Shown here: positions 1 to 5,147 of the stretch, one piece after another
Numbering within the stretch: position 1 is the first letter of the stretch
Layout: each line of letters opens with the position of its first letter
Origin: an uncultured Clostridia bacterium
Lineage (GTDB): Bacteria; Bacillota; Clostridia; Oscillospirales; Acutalibacteraceae
DNA: 5,891 nt
Direction: 5' to 3'
NCBI GenBank assembly: GCA_947174455.1
Contig: CAMWIZ010000064.1
Coordinates: 1 to 5,891, forward strand
Program-made: the position numbers and the translations under genes
The notes under the pieces: generated by a model
The model's input: only the letters and a program-made list of their open reading frames with translations
The model's database searches: none
Told to the model about the DNA's origin: nothing

Positions 1-200
1 CGGAATCGTAGGTTGCATGGGCGTAATAGTTCAAAGTCATTGTGATATTGGCGTGCCCCATGATATACTGCAATGCCTTGGGATTCATGCCTGCGTTGGC
101 TAACCGAGTGCAGAAGGCGTGTCTGAGGATATGGGGCGTGATGTTCGGAAGCTGCTCTTTACTCTGCTTGTTGTACTTCTTCACACTCCCTTTCAGCATA
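1..200 (-). pseudogene. int: Tyrosine integrase, C-terminal catalytic fragment (Tn916-type)
   Basis: Reading the minus strand from about 200 to 1 gives an uninterrupted frame with the C-terminal signature of a phage-integrase-family tyrosine recombinase of the conjugative-transposon type. The motif TPHILRH carries the catalytic H-x-x-R. GMNPKALQYIMGHAN carries the second box histidine, and LNYYAH carries the tyrosine nucleophile, probably the second Y by alignment with Tn916 Int. The family enzyme excises and integrates mobile elements by strand exchange and is about 400 residues long. Only about 65 residues are visible, because the gene leaves the window at position 1. On its upstream side the homology stops near MLKGSVKKYNK, exactly where a 13-bp inverted repeat begins. 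No DNA-binding domain or first catalytic arginine is found beyond it, so the gene is 5'-truncated here and presumably dead. Its base composition (about 49% G+C over 1-180, hand count) is richer than the genes that follow, which fits a different origin. The family call is firm. The state of the 3' end is unknown. Confidence 0.85.
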
Positions 201-297
201 CTTGCACCCTTGAATTTAATAAAGCAAAGCGTGTTAAACTCTGTTGTAATCAACCTTCCGATATGTTTTATGTAGTATAAAAACTCAAGGGTGCAAG
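201..297. repeat. 97-bp segment with perfect 13-bp terminal inverted repeats (MITE-like or IS relic)
   Basis: CTTGCACCCTTGA at 201-213 is repeated exactly, in inverted orientation, as TCAAGGGTGCAAG at 285-297. The similarity continues inward for several bases (AATTT against AAACT on the same strand). The 71 bases between the arms carry no gene. The frame of the integrase stays open through the segment, but the translated residues do not resemble an integrase. The left arm coincides with the point where integrase homology stops. Such a short element with long matched ends resembles a MITE or an insertion sequence that lost its transposase. I see no convincing target duplication and cannot name the family. 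A stem with a 71-base loop could form but is not a normal terminator. Confidence 0.6.
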
Positions 298-314
298 AGT
301 GTATAAGATTTAGA

Positions 315-653
315 CTACTTTAAATTTTCTGATAATTCCATAAGCAGTCTTTTGCCGGTATCTGAAAGCTTTGAGAAGTTGTTGATTAGCGTATATTCAC
401 TTTTAGTTATAAATGAATTGCTTTCGCTTTTATAAAACAGCAGCCAAATCGGAATCTCAAATCCCTCGCAAATATTGTAAAGCGTTCTGATGTTCGGAAA
501 ACTTTTCTTTTTGTACAGATATTTGATTGTGTTAACGGAAAGTCCCGATCTGACAGCAAGCTCATAAATGGAATAATTGTGCTCTACTCGCAGTTTGTCA
601 ATTCTTTCAACCAATTCTTCAATTTGCTGAAGTTCGTATAAATCTTTAATCAA
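315..653 (-). CDS. XRE-family helix-turn-helix transcriptional regulator (putative element repressor)
   Basis: The protein contains a Cro/CI-type helix-turn-helix. With residues numbered from the upstream GTG, the helices run from about residue 31 (SIYELAVRSGLSVNTIKYL) to the GFEIPIWLLF segment near 67-76, a pattern typical of HTH_3 proteins. The tail SKLSDTGKRLLMELSENL is the helical end often seen in small XRE repressors. A GTG at 660-662 also opens the frame, but the strong site GGAGGT (positions 666 to 661 on the minus strand) overlaps it. A TTG at 651-653 lies 8 bases after GGAGG, so I take that start, giving 112 residues (115 from the GTG). The gene is transcribed away from the recombinase operon, and the shared 150-base gap holds dyad sites. 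This is the usual arrangement for a repressor that controls both directions, although the target itself is inferred. Its stop lies 17 bases from the inverted-repeat segment, with no terminator of its own visible. Confidence 0.85.
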   Translation of the reverse strand: MIKDLYELQQIEELVERIDKLRVEHNYSIYELAVRSGLSVNTIKYLYKKKSFPNIRTLYNICEGFEIPIWLLFYKSESNSFITKSEYTLINNFSKLSDTGKRLLMELSENLK

Positions 654-741
654 AATATGCACCTCCGGGAAGGCTGATTAACACAATAAATTTGGTTTAG
701 CATATTTCATCTTTATATATAAATCAGGGTGGCAGGCTTCA

Positions 742-769
742 TTACAAAGTTATGTAATTGTTGTAAAAT
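742..769 (+). promoter_or_regulatory. Putative sigma-A promoter of the recombinase operon
   Basis: TTACAA (742-747) and TAAAAT (764-769) are separated by 16 bases and resemble -35 and -10 boxes; the -10 has one mismatch to TATAAT and the -35 is poor. Transcription would start near 776, leaving a leader of about 24 bases that contains the ribosome site GGAG (786-789), 10 bases before the ATG at 800. An alternative -10 (TATACC, 775-780) has no -35 at a good distance. Confidence 0.4.
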
Positions 770-775
770 AACTTT
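742..775. promoter_or_regulatory. Nested dyads, candidate operator for the divergent regulator
   Basis: Two inverted repeats overlap here. TTACA (742-746) pairs with TGTAA (753-757) around 6 bases. AAAGTTAT (746-753) pairs with ATAACTTT (768-775), perfect over 8 bp, with the two arms centred 22 bases apart, about two helical turns. They overlap the best promoter candidate for the operon starting at 800. They also lie upstream of A+T-rich minus-strand sequence (TATATA and TATAAA, 712-721) that could serve the regulator gene. A repressor bound here could control both directions. The symmetry is seen directly; the binding protein is inferred. Confidence 0.5.
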
Positions 776-799
776 ATACCAATTCGGAGATGTAATGCT

Positions 800-1285
800 A
801 TGGCACTAGATTACGAACTTAAATATTTTAATGATATTGAAAGTAAAGAGATTGGTTGGCTGTGGTGTCCGTATATCCCTTACGGAAAGATTACGATTGT
901 TCAAGGTGATCTCGGCGAGGGAAAGACAACTATGTTGCTTAGTATTATATCTTTGTTATCCAAGGGCGATCCGTTTGCTTTCACAAATAAGAAAATGACG
1001 GCTGTTTCAATTTATCAGAATGCTGAGGACGATGTGGCTTATACCATTAAACCAAAGTTGGAAATACACAAGGCGAACTGCAATAATGTCTGTTATATAG
1101 AAAAGGAAAATGATTTGCTTTTTATGGATTATGACAGCATATTTGACAAGGCACAGAAACAAGGAATAAGTATCAGAACTTTGAAAACGGTTAAATCAAC
1201 TATGCCTGTTCAATCAATAAAGAAAAACGGAATTTGGTATTGGAAAATTAATAGTAAGGTGGTAGGCAGTAATGCAGAGCAGTGA
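800..1285 (+). CDS. RepA-like AAA ATPase with an apparent internal deletion
   Basis: The N-terminal half is that of an AAA_25/RepA-type RecA-fold ATPase of plasmids and conjugative elements. It has the lead-in WLWCPYIPYGKITIVQGD and a Walker A loop GDLGEGKTT (residues 36-44, with Lys42 and Thr43 for the nucleotide phosphates). It also has the following strand with YQNAEDD (72-78), a segment conserved in this family. From about residue 115 the sequence reads AQKQGISIRTLKTVKS and then KKNGIWYWKI (to residue 150), which matches the C-terminal winged-helix tail of the same family. Full-length relatives are around 300 residues or more and carry a Walker B aspartate and further RecA motifs between these parts. 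Here the protein has only 161 residues and those motifs are absent. The join lies near residues 105-113 (about nt 1112-1138) and is in frame. ATP hydrolysis is therefore unlikely, though nucleotide or DNA binding could remain. It is the first gene of the operon and overlaps the recombinase gene by 14 bp. Confidence 0.8.
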   Translation: MALDYELKYFNDIESKEIGWLWCPYIPYGKITIVQGDLGEGKTTMLLSIISLLSKGDPFAFTNKKMTAVSIYQNAEDDVAYTIKPKLEIHKANCNNVCYIEKENDLLFMDYDSIFDKAQKQGISIRTLKTVKSTMPVQSIKKNGIWYWKINSKVVGSNAEQ

Positions 1286-3107
1286 TTTTAACAGTTATAA
1301 TTCAAATATTGAAGTTGTGAAAAATAAGTCAGGAGCGGCGGCGTTTATTCCCGCAAAGGATAAAGCCGATCTGTTTGGCAATAACCATATATTTAAAACC
1401 TGTGCCTATTGCCGTGTTTCTACTGATCATGACGAACAATTATCTTCGTTTGAATTACAGCAGGAGCATTACAAACAGCTTGTAAGCAATCATCCGAACT
1501 GGGATTTGAAACATATATTTGCAGATGAAGGAATATCTGCAACATCATTAAAAAATCGTGATGAATTCAATAATATGATTTCTCGCTGTATGAACGGTGA
1601 GTTTGATTTGATTGTTACCAAGAGCGTATCAAGATTTGCAAGAAACCTTGTTGACTGTGTTTCGCTTGTCAGGAAGTTGAAAGGTTTAAATCATCCGGTA
1701 GGCGTCTTTTTTGAAACAGACAACTTGTTTACGCTTTCTGAAGATTCTGAACTCAAACTTTCAATACTTGCAACATTTGCTCAGGAGGAATCCGTAAAGA
1801 AAAGTGAAAGCATGAATTGGTCGCTGAAAGAGAGATTTAAAAACAAAAAGCTTTTAACGCCTGAATTATTCGGATATCGCAGACCTCGTGATGCAGTCGG
1901 AAACTATATTAAATACGGAAAACTTGAAATTGAAGAATCTGAAGCAGAGATTGTCAGATTTATTTTCAATGCTTTCCTATCAGGATTTTCTGTAGAAAGC
2001 ATCTGCAATATATTAGAAGATATTGGGTGTAAGACTAAGCTTGGCAACACAAAATGGAATGAGGGTTCTGTTTCATATATCCTTAGAAATGAAAGATATT
2101 GCGGAAATGTGCTTACATGGAAACAATTTACGGCGGATATTTTTGAACATAAAAAGAGAAAAAACAGACAGGACAGAGATCAGTATTTATACACCGATGT
2201 GCACGAAGCTATTATATCAGCAGAGCAGTTTGAAGCAGTTCAGGTATTATTTGAAAATAAAAAGTACGGCTATAAAGGCGGTGTTCCGATTATGCAGGTT
2301 GTTGATATGGGGGTGTTTCGAGGGTATATACCGATTAATCATCACTGGATCAGCGAAAATCCTGAAATCTATTATAAGGCATCCAATAGTGTTCCGGTTT
2401 ATAAAAAGAAACAAAACGTTAAGAAAAACTATTTCAGTAGGTTTGATTTATCGGGCTATCAGGTTGTAAGAGGTCAGTTCTTGACAGCTCGCTCCGAACT
2501 TCCCGTAATATCTTTCGGTAAAGATAAAATCACATTCAACTGTACCTGTACAAGAAAATTTGATTTTGCAGATTATGTTCAGCTGCTGCTTCACCCGACA
2601 GAACGAAAAATTGCAATCAGACCGTGTTCAAAAAATGATATGTACAGCATTCCGTGGCACCGAAATGCAGAACAGCCTATGATAGCGAAAACAATTATCT
2701 GCTCACATTTCTGTAATACATTATATCAGATTATGGACTGGTTTCCCGATTATATGTATAAAGTTTTCGGAACTTTAATTGAGAAAGGCAGCGAACAAAT
2801 TGTAATATTCAATTTATCCAGTGCAATGCCGAATATAACCGTAACGGAAGAACTTGAAAGTGCGAATAAAATTGTGCGTAGAAAAGTCGATATCTGTCCT
2901 GAAGAGTGGGGCAATTCCTTCGGTGAAGAATTTTATAATTTTAGCATGAATAATATGCTCTACTACATGCCCAAAGATACAAATTTAAAGGCGAATGAAA
3001 AAAGCCGTCCTGTTGAAGGACAGCTTCCATTTGAAGTTATGGACGGAACTGAAGTATTACAGTTTGCAGAAAATCTAAAGCAGAAGGCAGGTAAAGAAAA
3101 TGAATGA
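1272..3107 (+). CDS. Large serine recombinase with a C-terminal module shared by its neighbours
   Basis: This is a site-specific DNA recombinase that cuts with a serine and rejoins through a rotating tetramer, normally to excise or insert a mobile element. The resolvase domain (about residues 42-190) has AYCRVSTD with the nucleophile Ser50, the motif DEGISAT (85-91), and SVSRFARN with Arg121 and Arg124. The recombinase domain (about 200-300) follows, with YRRPRDAVGNY, EAEIVRFIFNAFLSG and ILRNERYCGNVL. The usual CxxC zinc ribbon and an obvious long coiled coil are missing. Instead, residues from about 390 carry LSGYQVV, HPTERKIAIRPC (441-452), an ICSHFCNTLYQIMDW segment and CPEEWGNSFG (P543 to G550). 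This module recurs in the next three genes. The start is supported by AGGTGG (1257-1262), 9 bases before the ATG. The 611-residue frame is uninterrupted and all catalytic residues I can check are present, so the enzyme may be active. Its attachment sites are not identifiable here. Confidence 0.93.
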   Translation: MQSSDFNSYNSNIEVVKNKSGAAAFIPAKDKADLFGNNHIFKTCAYCRVSTDHDEQLSSFELQQEHYKQLVSNHPNWDLKHIFADEGISATSLKNRDEFNNMISRCMNGEFDLIVTKSVSRFARNLVDCVSLVRKLKGLNHPVGVFFETDNLFTLSEDSELKLSILATFAQEESVKKSESMNWSLKERFKNKKLLTPELFGYRRPRDAVGNYIKYGKLEIEESEAEIVRFIFNAFLSGFSVESICNILEDIGCKTKLGNTKWNEGSVSYILRNERYCGNVLTWKQFTADIFEHKKRKNRQDRDQYLYTDVHEAIISAEQFEAVQVLFENKKYGYKGGVPIMQVVDMGVFRGYIPINHHWISENPEIYYKASNSVPVYKKKQNVKKNYFSRFDLSGYQVVRGQFLTARSELPVISFGKDKITFNCTCTRKFDFADYVQLLLHPTERKIAIRPCSKNDMYSIPWHRNAEQPMIAKTIICSHFCNTLYQIMDWFPDYMYKVFGTLIEKGSEQIVIFNLSSAMPNITVTEELESANKIVRRKVDICPEEWGNSFGEEFYNFSMNNMLYYMPKDTNLKANEKSRPVEGQLPFEVMDGTEVLQFAENLKQKAGKENE

Positions 3108-3711
3108 TGAAAACAAACAATCTTTTCAGAATATACGGGAGCAAATATCTGAATCGGAGGAAAAGGAAATTGTAAATTTGGCAGGATTTCAGGTAACGAA
3201 AGCTGAATTGTTTGCACACACAAGAGAACCTGCGGTTACCGTATGGGAGAATCGAATTAAGTTTAATATGGCTTGCCTCAGAAGATTTCCCGGCGTTACG
3301 CATATTCAGTTATTGATACATCCTGAACAGCAGAGATTAATAATCCGTCCCTGTGAAGCGGATGCTCCTGACTCTTTAAGATGGGCTACGGGCGGCGGAG
3401 AAAAAGAAATCCGCAATCGAGATATGATTTGTCAGATATTTGCTGCAAAGCTTTTCGAGCTTATGAACTGGGATAAACAGTACCGTTATAAGATGCTAGG
3501 CAAGCCTGCCATATCGGATAATGAAGCGTTATATCTGTTCAAACTCAATGATTTTGAGCTATTTGTAAATACAGGCAAAAAAAAGAGCCGTGCATATCTT
3601 CCCGAGGACTGGCGAGAATGCTTTGGTGTTCCTGTTGAAAAGCATGAAGAAGCATATAAAATAGATTTGGCAGAGGGCTATATTTCCACAGGAAAGGCAG
3701 GTGAAATGTAA
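3100..3711 (+). CDS. Stand-alone homologue of the recombinase C-terminal module (paralogue 1)
   Basis: The function is unknown, but homology to the recombinase tail is clear by eye. GFQVTKAELF (29-38) matches GYQVVRGQFL. The stretch KFNMACLRRF (54-63) matches TFNCTCTRKF. HPEQQRLIIRPC (74-85) matches HPTERKIAIRPC. ICQIFAAKLFELMNW (110-124) matches ICSHFCNTLYQIMDW, and YLPEDWRECFG (167-177 region) matches ICPEEWGNSFG. It thus covers the whole module, including its last part. No catalytic recombinase residues, signal peptide, membrane segment or zinc motif is visible, so the protein is presumably cytoplasmic. The ATG overlaps the recombinase stop by 8 bp, with a weak AGGT 7 bases upstream, which suggests translational coupling and fixed stoichiometry. 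I infer an accessory DNA-binding or recombinase-partner role, such as a directionality factor or a dimerisation subunit; nothing in the sequence proves it. Databases may label such proteins 'integrase' by neighbourhood alone. Confidence 0.82.
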   Translation: MNDENKQSFQNIREQISESEEKEIVNLAGFQVTKAELFAHTREPAVTVWENRIKFNMACLRRFPGVTHIQLLIHPEQQRLIIRPCEADAPDSLRWATGGGEKEIRNRDMICQIFAAKLFELMNWDKQYRYKMLGKPAISDNEALYLFKLNDFELFVNTGKKKSRAYLPEDWRECFGVPVEKHEEAYKIDLAEGYISTGKAGEM

Positions 3712-4157
3712 TGGCATTTGATATTGGTATTAAAACAGTTTCGTTAGATGGGTTTCAAGTCGTACAAAGAAAATACTTCAGTCGTCTGACGGAACCTGTG
3801 ATGACAATATGGGAATCAGCGGTTGCATTTAACACTGCTTCACACGATGCACTGAATAACTGCGAATGCATAGAGATTTATGTAAATGAAAAAGCAAAAA
3901 GTATAGCTATTATGCCTGTTCCGTCAAAGGATAAGGAAGCTGTGCAGTGGATCAGAGGCAGTAAAAAGTATAAATATAACAGGATTGAATGTACTATGTT
4001 TGCAAGACAGATATTTAAATCATGGGGACTTGATCCGCAGTATCATTACCGTACACCCGGTAAACTTGTACAGTGTGATAAGAAGTTAATGATACTTTTC
4101 GATTTTTCGCATTATGAAGTCTGGAGCGGAAGCAAGCTGGTGAAAGAAAATGGATAA
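3711..4157 (+). CDS. Stand-alone homologue of the recombinase C-terminal module (paralogue 2)
   Basis: This 148-residue protein of unknown function is the second free copy of the module. GFQVVQRKYFSRLTEPVMT (14-32) is close to the matching segments of both paralogue 1 (EPAVTVWE) and the recombinase (GYQVVRGQF). VNEKAKSIAIMPV (58-70) corresponds to the HP-x-x-x-R-x-IAIRPC segment but has lost the His-Pro, the Arg and the Cys. FARQIFKSWGLDPQYHYRTPGK (in 97-117) corresponds to the LYQIMDW / LFELMNW helix and the Y-x-Y-x-x-x-G turn that follows. The final PEEW..SFG part found in the recombinase and paralogue 1 is missing, so this copy is shorter at its C-terminus. The start codon overlaps the previous stop as TAATG, with AGGTG 7 bases upstream. 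The loss of the most conserved core residues suggests a specialised partner rather than a redundant duplicate; this is inference. Confidence 0.8.
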   Translation: MAFDIGIKTVSLDGFQVVQRKYFSRLTEPVMTIWESAVAFNTASHDALNNCECIEIYVNEKAKSIAIMPVPSKDKEAVQWIRGSKKYKYNRIECTMFARQIFKSWGLDPQYHYRTPGKLVQCDKKLMILFDFSHYEVWSGSKLVKENG

Positions 4158-4539
4158 AAATACTTTTATATCAGTTCGCCTTACAAGCGGAAGTATCAGA
4201 ATCTTTAAGGATGCTATAAGGCTGATGGATAATCCTAGATTTATAAGGTTTTCTGTTAATGAAGAAGGTACTTTGCTGGCGGTCGAACCTTATCACAGAA
4301 AAACTTTTACTTCTTTTGCCATTCCACGAAATCTATATTCGTATAGTAGCGCAATGGTAGTTTACAGCAAGTCTTTATGTGCTTTACTATACAATAGACT
4401 AAATTGGAACGAAGATAAATTATATCGCATACCGGGGATAATATTAAAAGAGCAGAAGGCTGCGGTTTTTGATTTGACGAATGCGGTTTGTTATGATGGT
4501 AATTCATCTAACAAAGAGCTTCAAGGAGAAACATTATGA
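4150..4539 (+). CDS. Most divergent stand-alone homologue of the recombinase C-terminal module (paralogue 3)
   Basis: This 129-residue protein is of unknown function. It lacks the GFQVV opening, but the rest follows the plan of its two upstream neighbours. FIRFSVNEEGTLLAVEPYH (31-49) occupies the place of the VQLLLHPTERKIAIRPC strand pair. After a short FAIPRN link, SKSLCALLYNRLNW (73-86) matches the LYQIMDW helix. YRIPG (92-96) matches the Y-x-x-x-G turn, and AAVFDLTNA (104-112) matches VIFNLSSA of the recombinase. Homology is therefore likely but weaker than for the other two, and I rate it on pattern order rather than identity. The gene overlaps its upstream neighbour by 8 bp and the next gene by 4 bp, with only a weak GGTG ahead of its ATG, so it probably depends on coupling. 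No membrane, export or enzymatic motif is visible. Confidence 0.75.
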   Translation: MDKNTFISVRLTSGSIRIFKDAIRLMDNPRFIRFSVNEEGTLLAVEPYHRKTFTSFAIPRNLYSYSSAMVVYSKSLCALLYNRLNWNEDKLYRIPGIILKEQKAAVFDLTNAVCYDGNSSNKELQGETL

Positions 4540-4736
4540 CATTTGCAGAGCAGGTTTTATTCGTTCGGAAGAAGCTGTACCTTTCACGTTCTGATATGGC
4601 AAAAGAAATTGGCGTAACCGAACAAACAATTTACAGATGGGAGCAAGGATTATCCAAACCGCATATTTCATCAAAAGGCAAGCTTATGTCATTATGCAAA
4701 AAACAAAAGATCAGGTTTGAAGATATAGATGCATAA
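4536..4736 (+). CDS. Small XRE/Cro-type helix-turn-helix protein
   Basis: The 66 residues are almost entirely one Cro/CI-like DNA-binding domain. AEQVLFVRKKLYLSRSD leads into MAKEIGVTEQTIYRWEQG, whose recognition helix includes TEQTIYRWE, and then a closing helix KGKLMSLCKKQ. There is no room for an effector domain, so it probably acts as a dimeric Cro-like regulator or an excisionase-like architectural factor. It is the last gene of the operon. The start overlaps the previous stop as ATGA and has the strongest ribosome site of the run, AAGGAG (4523-4528), 7 bases upstream, so it may be made in larger amounts than the genes before it. A plausible job is feedback on the operon promoter opposite the divergent repressor, or assisting the recombinase. 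Both are inferred from position and fold only. Confidence 0.85.
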   Translation: MTFAEQVLFVRKKLYLSRSDMAKEIGVTEQTIYRWEQGLSKPHISSKGKLMSLCKKQKIRFEDIDA

Positions 4737-4814
4737 ATAATTATAAAACATTTGTTAGTTCAAGTCCTCACGGTGAATTTACAAAAGCATCTCTTTTATA
4801 TCATCTTTACAAGA
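4737..4814. other. Short spacer between operon and terminator
   Basis: No gene is visible. The only pattern is a small palindrome TCACGGTGA (4768-4776) in otherwise A+T-rich sequence. It is too short to call an attachment site or operator. Confidence 0.4.
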
Positions 4815-4861
4815 AAAAACCGCATGAATACTGGATTTGTTCAGTGTTCATGCGGTTTTTC
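4815..4861 (+). terminator. Strong intrinsic terminator of the recombinase operon
   Basis: AAAAACCGCATGAA (4815-4828) pairs perfectly with TTCATGCGGTTTTT (4847-4860). The stem continues through a T-G wobble and four more pairs (ACTG with CAGT) to an 8-base loop at 4834-4841, giving about 19 pairs. Runs of A before the stem and T after it let it work on both strands. It lies 78 bases after the last operon gene. Confidence 0.9.
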
Positions 4862-4984
4862 TTTGGTTTGCAGTCATTTTTAGAACGGAGTTTGTCGAGT
4901 TATATTTAGTTACATCTAATTGCAGTTACTACAGATTATGCTTTAAAAAACACCTCGAAATATTGCGACCTTCTCACGTATTCT
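4862..4984. other. Sequence between two terminators, no gene supported
   Basis: This A+T-rich 123-base stretch lies between two hairpin terminators. A 63-codon plus-strand frame (4837-5028) crosses it, but that frame begins in the loop of the first terminator and ends in the second, and it has no ribosome site. I see no RNA gene or repeat. It could be a leftover end of an older gene or element. Confidence 0.5.
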
Positions 4985-5022
4985 CATACAACCGTCCTGT
5001 TTGGGCGGTTGTGTGTTATTTT
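4985..5022 (+). terminator. Second intrinsic terminator
   Basis: CATACAACCGTCC (4985-4997) pairs with GGGCGGTTGTGTG (5003-5015) over 13 positions, two of them T-G wobbles, around the 5-base loop TGTTT. TTATTTT (5016-5022) follows. It would stop any read-through from the operon before the secreted-protein gene, or end a transcript whose gene is now gone. Confidence 0.75.
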
Positions 5023-5065
5023 GGGTGATCTGAATAAATTCGTTGAACATATTTGTCATAAAGCG

Positions 5066-5094
5066 TTGACTTTTGTAATATTGTGATGTATATT
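5066..5094 (+). promoter_or_regulatory. Sigma-A promoter of the secreted-protein gene
   Basis: TTGACT (5066-5071) is a near-consensus -35 box. TATATT (5089-5094) is a good -10 box at the ideal 17-base distance; TATTAT (5091-5096) at 19 bases is an alternative. The expected start near 5101 gives a leader of about 47 bases. With terminators on both sides, the downstream gene looks like an independent single-gene transcript. Confidence 0.7.
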
Positions 5095-5104
5095 ATAGAT
5101 GTTA

Positions 5105-5112
5105 GAACGTTC
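5105..5112. promoter_or_regulatory. Palindrome just downstream of the promoter
   Basis: GAACGTTC is a perfect 8-bp palindrome placed about where the transcript begins. A repressor site there would block the promoter at 5066-5094, but a chance occurrence is possible. It is not a LexA box, which needs four bases between the GAAC and GTTC halves. Confidence 0.25.
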
Positions 5113-5147
5113 AAACAAAATAATTAATAAGAAAAGGTGGTAATCAA

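Noticed and set aside
42..275. 77-codon plus-strand frame
   Set aside because: It runs antisense through the clear tyrosine-integrase fragment and the inverted-repeat segment, with no ribosome site.
190..310. Target-site duplication around the 97-bp segment
   Set aside because: TAT occurs on both flanks but at different distances from the repeat arms, so it is not a convincing duplication.
2023..2469. 148-codon plus-strand frame inside the recombinase gene
   Set aside because: It lies wholly within the well-supported recombinase in another frame and its product resembles nothing.
2963..3303. Two minus-strand frames opposite the recombinase end and the first paralogue
   Set aside because: They are antisense shadows of genes with visible homology and have no promoter or ribosome site.
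4307..4507. 66-codon minus-strand frame opposite paralogue 3
   Set aside because: Shadow of the coding strand, with no independent support.
4751..4777. GTTCAAGTCC resembling a tRNA T-loop, hence a possible attachment site
   Set aside because: The flanking bases do not pair to form a T-stem and no other tRNA arm is present.
4837..5028. 63-codon plus-strand frame
   Set aside because: It starts in the loop of one terminator and passes through a second, with no ribosome site.
5105..5112. GAACGTTC as a LexA/SOS box
   Set aside because: The Gram-positive LexA site needs four bases between GAAC and GTTC; here there are none.
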